The notes below the pieces were generated by a model. That model was given only the letters and a program-made list of their open reading frames with translations, ran no database searches and was not told the origin of the DNA. Positions 53,113 through 61,385 of a DNA stretch of 64,000 nucleotides are shown piece by piece. The position numbers were made by a program, and so were the translations under genes. The DNA comes from Lachnoclostridium sp. (GTDB lineage: Bacteria > Bacillota > Clostridia > Lachnospirales > Lachnospiraceae). Each line of letters opens with the position of its first letter. Position 1 is the first letter of the stretch. The stretch covers positions 1-64,000 of the forward strand of contig JAMPEY010000014.1 in assembly GCA_023664665.1 (NCBI GenBank), given 5' to 3'.

Positions 53113-54216
53113 ATGACGATGATACCGGTAAATGAACTAGTGAGAGGATTCAATTTATATAGAGAGGAGTATGAGCAAAAGGCAGTTTCCGTGCTGAGAA
53201 GCGGATGGTATGTTCTCGGAAAAGAAGTGGAGCAGTTTGAGCTGGAATATGCGAAATCTCTTGGGGGAGACTGTTACTGCGCCGGCGTGGATAACGGTCT
53301 GAACGCTATCCGTCTGGGACTTTATGCCTGCGGCATCGGCCCGGGGGATGAGGTGATTGTACAGGCAAACGGCTATATCGCAACTATGCTGGGTGTTACC
53401 CAGAACGGAGGGATACCGGTATTTGTGGAGCCGGACAAATACCACAATCTGGACCCGGATAAAATCGAAGCGGCGATTACGGATAAGACGAAAGCGGTTT
53501 TGGTGACGCATCTTTACGGTCAGGCAACCAGAATGGACAAAGTGTTGGAAGTGTGCAAAAAACACAATTTGATGCTTTTTGAAGATTGTGCCCAATCTCA
53601 TTTTTCTTCTTATAAGGGAACTTATACGGGACTTTTTGGAGACGCAGGATTTTTCAGTTTTTATCCCACGAAGAATCTGGGCTGCTTCGGAGACGGCGGC
53701 GGCGTAGTGTCACGGAATAAAGAGCTGATTGACAGAATTAAGGTTTTGCGGAATTACGGAAGCGATTACAAATACCACAATGTAGAGCCCGGTTTCAATT
53801 CCAGATTGGATGAGCTGCAGGCGGGGCTTTTGCGGGTGAAGTTGAGCCATATGCCGGAGCTGCTCGCCAACAGGAGGCATATTGCGGAATCTTACCTGAA
53901 GGGAATCAAGAATCCTTTGGTGGAACTGCCGTTTCTGGCGGAGGATGTGGTGCCCATCTGGTATCTTTTTGTAGTGAGGGTAAAGGATCAGGCAGGATTT
54001 CGGAAATATATGCAGGACAACGGTGTTCAGACGGACATTCATTTTCCCACACCGCCCCATATGCAGCCTGCTTTGGCATATTTGGGACATCATGAGGGCT
54101 CTTTCCCCATTGCGGAAAATTATTGCAAAACCGTTGTTTCGCTGCCTATGATGGATTATTTGTCCGAGGAGGAAATCGAGACGGTGATTAAGGTGGTGAA
54201 TGCATATGAAGGATAG
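53113..54216 (+). CDS. DegT/DnrJ/EryC1/StrS sugar aminotransferase (QdtB/FdtB-like)
   Basis: 367 residues. The PLP lysine is K187 in FSFYPTKNLGCFGDGG. Other family landmarks are CAGVDNGLNAIRLGL, EDCAQSHFSSYKGTYTGLFGDAGF, and NSRLDELQAGLLRVKL. The close fit is to transaminases that make dTDP-3-amino-3,6-dideoxyhexoses (QdtB, FdtB), whose partner ketoisomerase FdtA/QdtA is the next gene. AAAGGAAAGG precedes the start. Its end overlaps the ketoisomerase gene by 11 bp. Confidence 0.92.
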   Translation: MTMIPVNELVRGFNLYREEYEQKAVSVLRSGWYVLGKEVEQFELEYAKSLGGDCYCAGVDNGLNAIRLGLYACGIGPGDEVIVQANGYIATMLGVTQNGGIPVFVEPDKYHNLDPDKIEAAITDKTKAVLVTHLYGQATRMDKVLEVCKKHNLMLFEDCAQSHFSSYKGTYTGLFGDAGFFSFYPTKNLGCFGDGGGVVSRNKELIDRIKVLRNYGSDYKYHNVEPGFNSRLDELQAGLLRVKLSHMPELLANRRHIAESYLKGIKNPLVELPFLAEDVVPIWYLFVVRVKDQAGFRKYMQDNGVQTDIHFPTPPHMQPALAYLGHHEGSFPIAENYCKTVVSLPMMDYLSEEEIETVIKVVNAYEG

Positions 54217-54619
54217 AAAATATTATCTGGTGGATATCCGCTGCGTGGAAGAGGCGGACGGAAAGCTGATTGTTGCGGAAAGCGGCGCACAGGTTCCCTT
54301 TGATATCAAAAGAGTCTTTTGTGTAAAAGATGTGGCAAAAGGACAGGAGAGAGGAACCCATGCCACCAAGAAAACCAAATTGATTCTGGTTCCTTTGGCG
54401 GGAGCCTGCGAGGTGGAAGTGGACACCGGAACCAAGAAGGAAACTTTTTACATGGATTCGCCCACAAAAGGATTGTATATTGATGAAATGATATGGCGTA
54501 CCATGAAAAATTTCACGCCGGACTGCATTATGATGGCTTTGGCGGACCGGGTCTTTGATGCGAAGGACGAAACCTATAATGATTATGAAGAATTTCTTGC
54601 AGCGGTGGCAGCTGACTGA
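54206..54619 (+). CDS. FdtA/QdtA-type cupin (dTDP-4-keto-6-deoxyglucose 3,4-ketoisomerase)
   Basis: 137 residues from ATG 54206 (AAGGTGGTG 7 nt upstream). It is a single cupin with DIKRVFCVKDV, RGTHATKKTKLILVPLAGACEVEVD and DEMIWRTMKNFTPDCIMMALAD, the pattern of FdtA/QdtA/WxcM-C isomerases. RGTHATKK stands where the family has RGxHAHK. These enzymes move the keto group of dTDP-4-keto-6-deoxyglucose from C4 to C3 for the transaminase encoded just upstream. The overlap with the transaminase gene supports joint function. Confidence 0.88.
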   Translation: MKDRKYYLVDIRCVEEADGKLIVAESGAQVPFDIKRVFCVKDVAKGQERGTHATKKTKLILVPLAGACEVEVDTGTKKETFYMDSPTKGLYIDEMIWRTMKNFTPDCIMMALADRVFDAKDETYNDYEEFLAAVAAD

Positions 54620-54660
54620 AACCCTTTGCAGCACACATGTTTATGAAAGGAGACAGCCTT

Positions 54661-56004
54661 TTGAAAATGGAAGAGCATCAATACAGTCTGCATGCAACAA
54701 AGGATATCCTTTCATGGCTGGAAGAGCGCAAAAATCATCTGGAGGTCCGGTTGGAGCAGATTACCTTGGATGAGTGCGAACCTTGGTATTATGATGAAAC
54801 GGAAGGGTTGATTCGCAACAGGAAAGGAACTTTTTTTCAGATTGCGGGGATTAGGCTGATTAAGGCTGACGGTCAGGTCACGGAACAGCCTATTATCTTA
54901 CAGGACGAAATCGGTTTCCTGGGCATTATCTGCTGTAAGATAAAGGGCGTATGGCATTATCTGATGCAGGCGAAAATCGAGCCCGGCAATGTGAATCATG
55001 TACAGGTTTCCCCCACCATTCAGGCAACCAAAAGTAATTTTACCAGACAGCATGGGGGCGCAAGTCCGGCATTTTTGGAATATTTTCTGAATATGCAGCC
55101 GGGGAATGTGCTGGTGGATCAGATACAGTCGGAGCAGTCCTCACGCTTTTTGCGGAAGAGAAACAGAAATGTGATTCTGACGGTGGAGCGGCAGATAGAA
55201 GAGCCGCCGACCCACAGATGGATGACCTTGGCGCAGATTAAAGAGTTGATGAAATATGACAACCTTGTCAACATGGACACTCGGACGGTTTTATCCTGCA
55301 TGCCCTATGTGTTGCTGGGAGAAGAGGGGGATGTGCCCTTTAAAGATAAACTATATTTTCACAGAACCGCAGGCTCCCTCGACAGGCAGACCATCGTTAA
55401 TATTTATCATCAAATCAATAATTATAAAATGTTTGAAAAGGGAAGCATTGAAAAAGTGCCTTTGTTTGCCATGCAGAATTGGAAAATGCAGAACGGAGAG
55501 TTTTGCAGCGGTGGGGATTATTCTTTTAAGGTTATTTTCTGTAATATTGCAATAGAGGGGCGGGAAGTGAATCAGTGGAAGCAGCCCTTGTTTGCCGCTA
55601 CGGGAATTGCCACCTTTGGTCTGATATGCTGTGATGATGGCGGAATTTTGAAATTTTTAGTGAAGGTCAGACCGGAAATCGGCTGCTTTGACGGTGCGGA
55701 GCTTGGCCCTACCGTACAAAAGGAAGCAAATGACTCTGCTCCCGAGGACAATGTGAATCAGGTGTTTTGGCAAAAGCTCCGGGAGAAAAAAGGCATTCTG
55801 GTGGATGTGCTTTTGTCGGAGGAAGGTGGGCGTTTTTATCAGGAGCAGAATCGGAATGTGATTATTTCCATTGAAAAGGGCGAGCTGGAGGAACTGCCTC
55901 CCGGCTATGTATGGAGCGATTACGGGACCTTGAATATTTTGACACAGATTAATAATTGCCTGAACATTCAACTGAGGAATCTGCTTTCCATTTTACAATT
56001 ATAA
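54661..56004 (+). CDS. NDP-hexose 2,3-dehydratase family protein
   Basis: 447 residues if started at TTG 54661, which has AAGGAG 8 nt upstream; ATG 54637 and ATG 54667 are alternatives. The protein has two related halves, each with the family pattern: GTFFQIAGIRLI, FLGIICCKIKGVWHYLMQAKIEPGN and VQVSPTIQATKSNF, then DYSFKVIFCNIAIEGREVNQW, FGLICCDDGGILKFLVKVRPEIG and ELGPTVQKEA. This duplicated fold is typical of EvaA/TylX3-type dehydratases, which take dTDP-4-keto-6-deoxyglucose towards 2,6-dideoxysugars. Such genes are best known from actinomycete antibiotic clusters. Confidence 0.9.
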   Translation: MKMEEHQYSLHATKDILSWLEERKNHLEVRLEQITLDECEPWYYDETEGLIRNRKGTFFQIAGIRLIKADGQVTEQPIILQDEIGFLGIICCKIKGVWHYLMQAKIEPGNVNHVQVSPTIQATKSNFTRQHGGASPAFLEYFLNMQPGNVLVDQIQSEQSSRFLRKRNRNVILTVERQIEEPPTHRWMTLAQIKELMKYDNLVNMDTRTVLSCMPYVLLGEEGDVPFKDKLYFHRTAGSLDRQTIVNIYHQINNYKMFEKGSIEKVPLFAMQNWKMQNGEFCSGGDYSFKVIFCNIAIEGREVNQWKQPLFAATGIATFGLICCDDGGILKFLVKVRPEIGCFDGAELGPTVQKEANDSAPEDNVNQVFWQKLREKKGILVDVLLSEEGGRFYQEQNRNVIISIEKGELEELPPGYVWSDYGTLNILTQINNCLNIQLRNLLSILQL

Positions 56005-56034
56005 ATTCAGGTTAGAAAACAGTGGAGACCGATT

Positions 56035-57069
56035 ATGGAAAAAATCAGAATAGGCATTTTAGGCGCTTCGGATATTGCATACCGGCGGTTCCTGCCGGCG
56101 TTAAAAAGGACAGAAACCTTTGCGTTTGCGGGAGTCGCCGTAGCGGACTGCAAAGAATGGGGCGGCGGGTATGAGGAATCCTCCTATGCGCCTCTTTTAT
56201 CTGCCAAGAAAGAAAAAGCAGAGAAATTTTTGGAAAACTTTGGCGGCAAACTCTATGTCGGTTACGAGAATCTGCTGCGTTCGGAAGAGATTGATGCGGT
56301 TTATGTTCCCCTGCCTCCCAGCCTGCACTATTTTTGGTGCCATAAAGCATTAACGCTGGGAAAACATGTTTTGTCAGAAAAGCCCTGTACGGTCAAAGAG
56401 GAGGACACCGCAGAACTGGTTCGGCTGGCAGAAGAAAAAGGACTTGCGCTCAATGAAAATTATGCGTTCTGTATGCATAAACAGATAGGAAAAATTAAGG
56501 AATTGATAAGCGAAGGGGCAATAGGCGAGGTTCGGCTGGTTCGTTCGGCGTTTGGATTTCCCTATAGAAATGCATCGGATTTTCGCTATATCAAAGAGTT
56601 GGGGGGCGGCGCCCTTTTGGACTGCGGAGGATATGTCTTAAAAGCGGCGCAGCTTTTTTTGGGAGAAGATATCAGAGTGCTTACGGCGGCTTTGCATAGT
56701 ATATCCGGGCATAATGTTGATATTTACGGCAGTGCGGTGGTGGCGGACAAGACCCGGAGGGAGGCGCAGCTTGCTTTCGGAATGGACAATTCTTATCGGT
56801 GTGAGCTGGAGGTGTGGGGAAGCAAGGCATGTATTCTGGCTCCCAGAATTTTTACGCCTCCGGCGGATTTTGAAGCGCAGATTATCATAAAGGGGCAGCA
56901 GGAAGAGGTTGTGAAAGTAGAGCCTGACGACCAATTTGCCCATGGCATAGAATTTTTCGGAGCCTGCATAGACAATGAAGAAACCCGAAAAGCTGCCGGA
57001 AAAGAGCTTTTGAAACAGGCACGCCTTTTGGAAGAGGTCAGGGAAAAAGATATTGTAGGGGGCTATTAG
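56035..57069 (+). CDS. Gfo/Idh/MocA oxidoreductase, probable NDP-hexose 3-ketoreductase
   Basis: 344 residues. The Rossmann loop is GILGASDIAYRRFLPAL, the substrate/cofactor motif is KHVLSEKPCTVKEEDT, and GGGALLDCGGYVLKAAQLFLG lies in the C-terminal domain. These features match NDP-hexose 3-ketoreductases such as KijD10 and TylC1, which act directly after the 2,3-dehydratase. The gene follows that dehydratase by 30 bp. Product: probably a dTDP-4-keto-2,6-dideoxyhexose (inference from pathway order). Confidence 0.87.
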   Translation: MEKIRIGILGASDIAYRRFLPALKRTETFAFAGVAVADCKEWGGGYEESSYAPLLSAKKEKAEKFLENFGGKLYVGYENLLRSEEIDAVYVPLPPSLHYFWCHKALTLGKHVLSEKPCTVKEEDTAELVRLAEEKGLALNENYAFCMHKQIGKIKELISEGAIGEVRLVRSAFGFPYRNASDFRYIKELGGGALLDCGGYVLKAAQLFLGEDIRVLTAALHSISGHNVDIYGSAVVADKTRREAQLAFGMDNSYRCELEVWGSKACILAPRIFTPPADFEAQIIIKGQQEEVVKVEPDDQFAHGIEFFGACIDNEETRKAAGKELLKQARLLEEVREKDIVGGY

Positions 57070-57084
57070 CCCAAGGAGGGGTTC

Positions 57085-57444
57085 ATGGAACAAAGGATTT
57101 TGTCTTACCGAAAGTACATTGATGAATTGCTGCAAAAAGAAAATCAGGAATGGCAGAAAATTGCGGAATGGCATTTGGTGCAAATAGGATTTTTTCAGCA
57201 TGAGAGACTGATTCATCTGATTGTCACCGTTACCTTCGCGCTGCTGGAAATGATGTCCATGTGCATGACACTGGTGTCATTTTCGCCCTTTCTGGGATTG
57301 CTGACCATACTGCTGTTGGTACTTTTGATTCCCTATATCAGACATTATTATATTCTGGAAAACGAAGTGCAGAAGATGTACGGTCAATACGACAGGATGA
57401 TGGAGCAGTCGGGAGAATACACATTCAGACAAGGTAAAAATTAG
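57085..57444 (+). CDS. Small membrane protein with two transmembrane helices
   Basis: 119 residues. A charged N-terminal helix (about 1-40) precedes two hydrophobic segments (about 43-62 and 66-84, SFSPFLGLLTILLLVLLIPY) and a charged C-terminal helix. I do not recognise the family. It is the last gene of the run from 47 kb, 15 bp after the ketoreductase, with AAGGAGGGG before the ATG. It may help tether or export a product of the sugar genes, but nothing in the sequence shows that. Confidence 0.7.
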   Translation: MEQRILSYRKYIDELLQKENQEWQKIAEWHLVQIGFFQHERLIHLIVTVTFALLEMMSMCMTLVSFSPFLGLLTILLLVLLIPYIRHYYILENEVQKMYGQYDRMMEQSGEYTFRQGKN

Positions 57445-57480
57445 GGGATTCCTCAAAATAAAACTTTATCCCCTATCTAT
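57442..57480 (+). terminator. Weak terminator at the end of the deoxysugar run
   Basis: An 8-bp stem TAGGGGAT (57442-57449) with ATCCCCTA (57468-57475) around an AT-rich loop, followed by the T-rich TCTATTTAAT. It begins at the stop codon of the small membrane protein. Confidence 0.5.
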
Positions 57481-57487
57481 TTAATGT

Positions 57488-57493
57488 TATAAT
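57488..57493 (+). promoter_or_regulatory. Possible -10 box of the deacetylase gene
   Basis: TATAAT about 84 bp before the ATG, with a weak -35 (TTTATC, 17 bp upstream). Confidence 0.4.
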
Positions 57494-57541
57494 AAAAAAG
57501 ATGATGCATTCTGGCATATATAAAAGCCGTGCATAAAATTG

Positions 57542-57571
57542 AAAATGCCGCTTGCGCGGCGGAATGAGAGG
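57542..57571 (+). repeat. 30-bp leader repeat, second copy
   Basis: Identical over 30 bp to 20139-20168: the hairpin GCCGC-TTGC-GCGGC and the ribosome-binding stretch GGAATGAGAGG, here 5 nt before the deacetylase ATG. Confidence 0.8.
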
Positions 57572-57576
57572 TAAAT

Positions 57577-58449
57577 ATGAAAGTCTATATCTGTTTCCCG
57601 GAGGGGAAGGCAAAAGTTCTCACTATGAGCTATGACGACGGTAAGGAAGAGGATGTCCGCCTGCTGGAGATTTTTAATAAATATGGCATCAAAGGTACTT
57701 TTAATTTGAATTATGGCATGATGTGTCAGGACCAGACGGGGCAGAAGCATCCCCGTATCAGCAAGGACCGGATCAAGGAGCTTTATAAGGGACACGAAAT
57801 TGCCACACATACCATGACTCATCCCACCATTGCCCGCTGCCCTCTTACGGAAGTGGTGGAGGAAATTCTGGAAGACAGAAGAGGTCTGGAGAGTATTACC
57901 GGAACTTTGGTGAGGGGACATGCTTATCCTAACGGCTCTTACAATGAAGAGATTAAACAATTGTTCCGGCAAATGGGCATTGCCTATGCCAGAGTGACGG
58001 AATCCATGGCAGACACGGAAATTGCTCCTAACCTTGCAAAGTGGCGCAGGATAACGGATTATTCCCTGCCGGAAGATTACATGGCATGGCGTCCCACCTG
58101 TCATCATGATGATCCCAGACTGATGGAGAGAGCGGAGTTTTTTGCAAATTTTGAAAAGTCGCAGTACCTGAAGATTTTATATGTCTGGGGGCACAGCTAT
58201 GAGTTTAATGATAATGATAATTGGGAAGTGATTGAAGAATTTTGCAAATATATGGGCGGCAGACCGGATATCTGGTATGCCACCAATATTGAAATTATTG
58301 ACTACATGGAGGCAGCACGCAATCTTAAATTTTCCGCGGATTATTGCTCCGTTTACAACCCCAATGCCCAGAGCGTCTGGCTGCAGTTAAACGGAAGCCA
58401 ATGTGTGGAGATCAAAGGGGGAGCTTTTGTAAATCTGAAGGAATGTTAA
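57577..58449 (+). CDS. Polysaccharide deacetylase family protein
   Basis: 290 residues with the NodB-type metal motifs TMSYDDG (Asp pair) and HEIATHTMTHP (H-x-x-x-H), then RGHAYPNGSYNEEI and late VWGHSYEF. There is no signal peptide or membrane anchor, so this is a cytoplasmic member, unlike peptidoglycan deacetylases. It probably removes an N-acetyl group from a small sugar or oligosaccharide. The leader contains a 30-bp repeat shared with the gene at 20173. glpK follows after 42 bp. Confidence 0.87.
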   Translation: MKVYICFPEGKAKVLTMSYDDGKEEDVRLLEIFNKYGIKGTFNLNYGMMCQDQTGQKHPRISKDRIKELYKGHEIATHTMTHPTIARCPLTEVVEEILEDRRGLESITGTLVRGHAYPNGSYNEEIKQLFRQMGIAYARVTESMADTEIAPNLAKWRRITDYSLPEDYMAWRPTCHHDDPRLMERAEFFANFEKSQYLKILYVWGHSYEFNDNDNWEVIEEFCKYMGGRPDIWYATNIEIIDYMEAARNLKFSADYCSVYNPNAQSVWLQLNGSQCVEIKGGAFVNLKEC

Positions 58450-58491
58450 AGAGAATCATCGCAAAGAACATGCGCAGAAACGGAGATTGAG

Positions 58492-59982
58492 ATGAAGCAA
58501 TATATTATGGCACTGGATCAGGGAACTACAAGTTCAAGATGTATTCTTTTTGATAAGAGCGGCAATATCTGTTCCATGGCGCAGAAGGAATTTACGCAGA
58601 TTTATCCCAAGCCCGGATGGGTGGAGCATAATCCCATGGAAATCTGGTCTTCCCAGCTGGCAGTGGCAATCGAGTGCATGGCGAGAAAGGGAGTGTCCGC
58701 GGAGGAGATAGCGGCAATCGGGATTACCAACCAGAGAGAAACGACTGTCATTTGGGATAAGACTACGGGAGAACCTGTTTACAATGCCATTGTATGGCAG
58801 TGCCGCCGTACTTCGGACAAGATTGAAGAGTTAAAAGAGGACGGTTTTGACAATGTTATCAGAAATAAGACCGGGCTGATACCCGATGCTTATTTCAGCG
58901 CTTCCAAGATAGGATGGATTCTTGATAATGTACCGGGAGCAAGGCAGCGTGCGGAAAACGGCGAACTGCTTTTCGGAACGGTGGATACATGGCTGATCTG
59001 GAACCTGACCAAAGGGGCGGTTCATGCCACGGATTATACCAATGCTTCCCGCACCATGCTTTATGATATTCATAAGTTGTGCTGGGATAAAGATATTATG
59101 GAAAGATTTCGGATTCCCGAATCTCTGCTTCCCGAGGTGTGCGTTTCCAGCGGTATATTCGGAGAGACGGACGCTGCGATATTCGGTAGAGCCATTCCCA
59201 TTGCAGGCGTAGCGGGGGACCAGCAGGCAGCGCTTTTCGGGCAGTGTTGTTTTGAACAGGGAGAGGTAAAGAATACTTACGGAACCGGATGTTTCATGCT
59301 GATGAATACGGGTCATGACGCCATCACATCGAAATCGGGTCTTTTGACCACCATTGCCGCCAGCGTTTCAGAACAGGTAGAGTATGCTCTTGAAGGCAGC
59401 GTGTTTGTGGCCGGGGCAGGCATTCAGTGGCTGCGGGACAGTATGGAGATGATACAAACGGCTCCTCAGTCGGAAGAGGCGGCAAAACAGGTGGAGGATA
59501 CTGCCGGAATGTATATCGTTCCTGCTTTTGCGGGATTGGGCGCTCCCTATTGGAATCAATATGCCAGAGGTATGGCAGTGGGTTTAACCAGAGGATGCAC
59601 AAGAGAACATTTTATCAGGGCTGCTTTAGAGGCCATTGCCTATCAGACAGCGGATGTGCTGGCGGCAATGGAGCAGGACAGCGGGATTCATTTAAAGAGT
59701 TTGAAGGTGGACGGCGGCGCAAGCGCCAATGATTTCCTGATGCAGTTTCAATCCGACATTCTGGATACACGGGTACATCGCCCGAAATGTATAGAAACTA
59801 CCGCATTGGGTGCGGCTTATCTGGCAGGGCTTGCCGTCGGCTATTGGAAAGATAAGGCGGAAATCCGTGAGAATTGGCAGATAGATGAAGATTTTATGCC
59901 GGATATGAAAGAGGAACGCAGAGAAGAGCTTTTAAGAGGCTGGCACAAAGCGGTGAAGTGTGCACTTTCGTGGGGAGCGTGA
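58492..59982 (+). CDS. glpK: Glycerol kinase
   Basis: 496 residues of the FGGY family. Clear signatures are [30 protein letters not shown] with the glycerol contacts, [42 protein letters not shown] and the C-terminal [20 protein letters not shown]. It phosphorylates glycerol to sn-glycerol 3-phosphate. No glpF or glpD is adjacent. Low-GC GlpK enzymes are often activated by HPr-dependent phosphorylation of a conserved His; I have not placed that residue with certainty here. A two-hairpin element begins 4 bp after the stop. Confidence 0.96.
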   Translation: MKQYIMALDQGTTSSRCILFDKSGNICSMAQKEFTQIYPKPGWVEHNPMEIWSSQLAVAIECMARKGVSAEEIAAIGITNQRETTVIWDKTTGEPVYNAIVWQCRRTSDKIEELKEDGFDNVIRNKTGLIPDAYFSASKIGWILDNVPGARQRAENGELLFGTVDTWLIWNLTKGAVHATDYTNASRTMLYDIHKLCWDKDIMERFRIPESLLPEVCVSSGIFGETDAAIFGRAIPIAGVAGDQQAALFGQCCFEQGEVKNTYGTGCFMLMNTGHDAITSKSGLLTTIAASVSEQVEYALEGSVFVAGAGIQWLRDSMEMIQTAPQSEEAAKQVEDTAGMYIVPAFAGLGAPYWNQYARGMAVGLTRGCTREHFIRAALEAIAYQTADVLAAMEQDSGIHLKSLKVDGGASANDFLMQFQSDILDTRVHRPKCIETTALGAAYLAGLAVGYWKDKAEIRENWQIDEDFMPDMKEERREELLRGWHKAVKCALSWGA

Positions 59983-59985
59983 AAA

Positions 59986-60098
59986 GCGTGAAGAGATTTT
60001 CTAAGTCTGCAAGAGGGTGTGTAAACACCCCTCTTTAGTACGCAGACTAAGAAAATCTAAAACTTCACGCCGAAAAACGCCAAGGGCGGGCGTTTTTC
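59986..60098 (+). repeat. Two-hairpin repeat element after glpK
   Basis: Hairpin 1: GCGTGAAG (59986-59993) with CTTCACGC (60063-60070), then GATTTTCT with AGAAAATC and AGTCTGC with GCAGACT. Its loop holds an inserted small hairpin (AGAGGG-TGT with ACA-CCCCTCT). Hairpin 2: GAAAAACGCC (60072-60081) with GGCGTTTTTC (60089-60098), which should act as the glpK terminator. Same architecture as 28692-28786 and 33752-33839, with paired substitutions. Confidence 0.78.
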
Positions 60099-60179
60099 AT
60101 AAGGCTGTTGGTTGACTATGGGATTTGAGATTCCGTGGAGCAGGGTGATCGCGGTTAGTGGGAGAACAGGAGGCTTGTT

Positions 60180-61367
60180 ATGCTGGTACAGAAATATAAA
60201 GATATGTTATCCGGGAAATCGGTTATCAGACAGCTTGCGGAATTTGCTGCCGCAAGGGGACAGGAAATCGGTTATGAAAATGTATTTGATTACAGTCTGG
60301 GCAATCCTTCCGTGCCTGTACCGCAGGAATTTACCGAAGAAATGATCCGGCTGCTGTCAGAAGAGGAATCTTCCGCGCTGCACGGTTACAGCCCTAATCT
60401 GGGAATTACCGGCGTCCGGGAGACGGTTGCGGCTTCCCTGCAAAAAAGATTCGGACTGCCCTATCGAAAGGAGCATATATTTATGGCATCGGGAGCGGCG
60501 GGAGCGCTGGCTCATGCTTTTCGGCTGGTAACGCAGCCCGGTGACGAGATACTGACATTTGCTCCGTTTTTTCCGGAATATCATCCTTATGTGGATTTGA
60601 CGGGAGCGGTATTAAAGGTAGTGCCCCCCGATACGCAGAATTTTCAGATTAACTTTGAAGCATTTGAGGAAATGCTGACGGATAAAGTGATGGCAGTTTT
60701 GATTAACACGCCCAACAATCCTTCCGGAGTGGTGTATTCCGCAGAGACACTGCAAAAGCTTGCGCATCTTTTGAGGCAGAAATCCGGACAGTATGGACAT
60801 AGTATTTATTTGATTTCGGACGAGCCCTATAGGGAAATTATTTTTGAAGGGGTGGATGCTCCTTGTGTGTCAAGCTTTTATGATGACACTATTATGTGCT
60901 ATTCTTTTTCAAAATCCCTGTCCCTGCCGGGAGAGCGCATCGGGTATGTGGCGGTAAATCCTGCCTGCAAAGATGCGGAAGACATGATTCAGATGTGTGT
61001 GCAGATTTCAAGAGGTATCGGACACAATTGTCCGCCCTCCATTATTCAGCTTGCGGTGGCAAAAGTGATTGACAGGACGGCGGATTTAAGCGTTTATGAG
61101 ACCAATATGAATATTTTGTATCAGGAGCTTATAAATCTCGGATTTACCTGTGTGAAGCCGGGAGGAACTTTTTATATTTTCCCCAAGGCATTGGAGGAGG
61201 ATGCAAAGGTATTCTGCCAAAAGGCGTTAAAATATGATTTGATTCTGGTGCCGGGAGATACTTTTGGCGCGCCCGGATATTTCCGCATGGCATATTGCAT
61301 TGATACAAAGAAGGTGCAGCGTTCTCTGGAGGCACTACGGAAATTTACAAAAGAGGTTTACGGTTAA
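60180..61367 (+). CDS. Class I pyridoxal-phosphate aminotransferase
   Basis: 395 residues behind AGGAGG. Features: YSLGNPSVPVP near the start, the PLP-phosphate segment MASGAAGALAHAF, NTPNNPSGVVY, the ISDEPYREI aspartate and tyrosine, the Schiff-base K245 in YSFSKSLSLPGERIGY, and the C-terminal Arg in YFRMAYCID. It transfers amino groups between an amino acid and a 2-oxo acid; the substrate (Asp, aromatic or Ala) cannot be fixed from sequence. The unrelated frame starting at 60112 is not a gene. Confidence 0.9.
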   Translation: MLVQKYKDMLSGKSVIRQLAEFAAARGQEIGYENVFDYSLGNPSVPVPQEFTEEMIRLLSEEESSALHGYSPNLGITGVRETVAASLQKRFGLPYRKEHIFMASGAAGALAHAFRLVTQPGDEILTFAPFFPEYHPYVDLTGAVLKVVPPDTQNFQINFEAFEEMLTDKVMAVLINTPNNPSGVVYSAETLQKLAHLLRQKSGQYGHSIYLISDEPYREIIFEGVDAPCVSSFYDDTIMCYSFSKSLSLPGERIGYVAVNPACKDAEDMIQMCVQISRGIGHNCPPSIIQLAVAKVIDRTADLSVYETNMNILYQELINLGFTCVKPGGTFYIFPKALEEDAKVFCQKALKYDLILVPGDTFGAPGYFRMAYCIDTKKVQRSLEALRKFTKEVYG

Positions 61368-61385
61368 CTGATGGGGGTGTCGGAA

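Noticed and set aside
60112-60345. 77-codon frame before the class I aminotransferase
   Set aside because: Most of it overlaps the aminotransferase in another frame; only the latter has AGGAGG and a conserved product.
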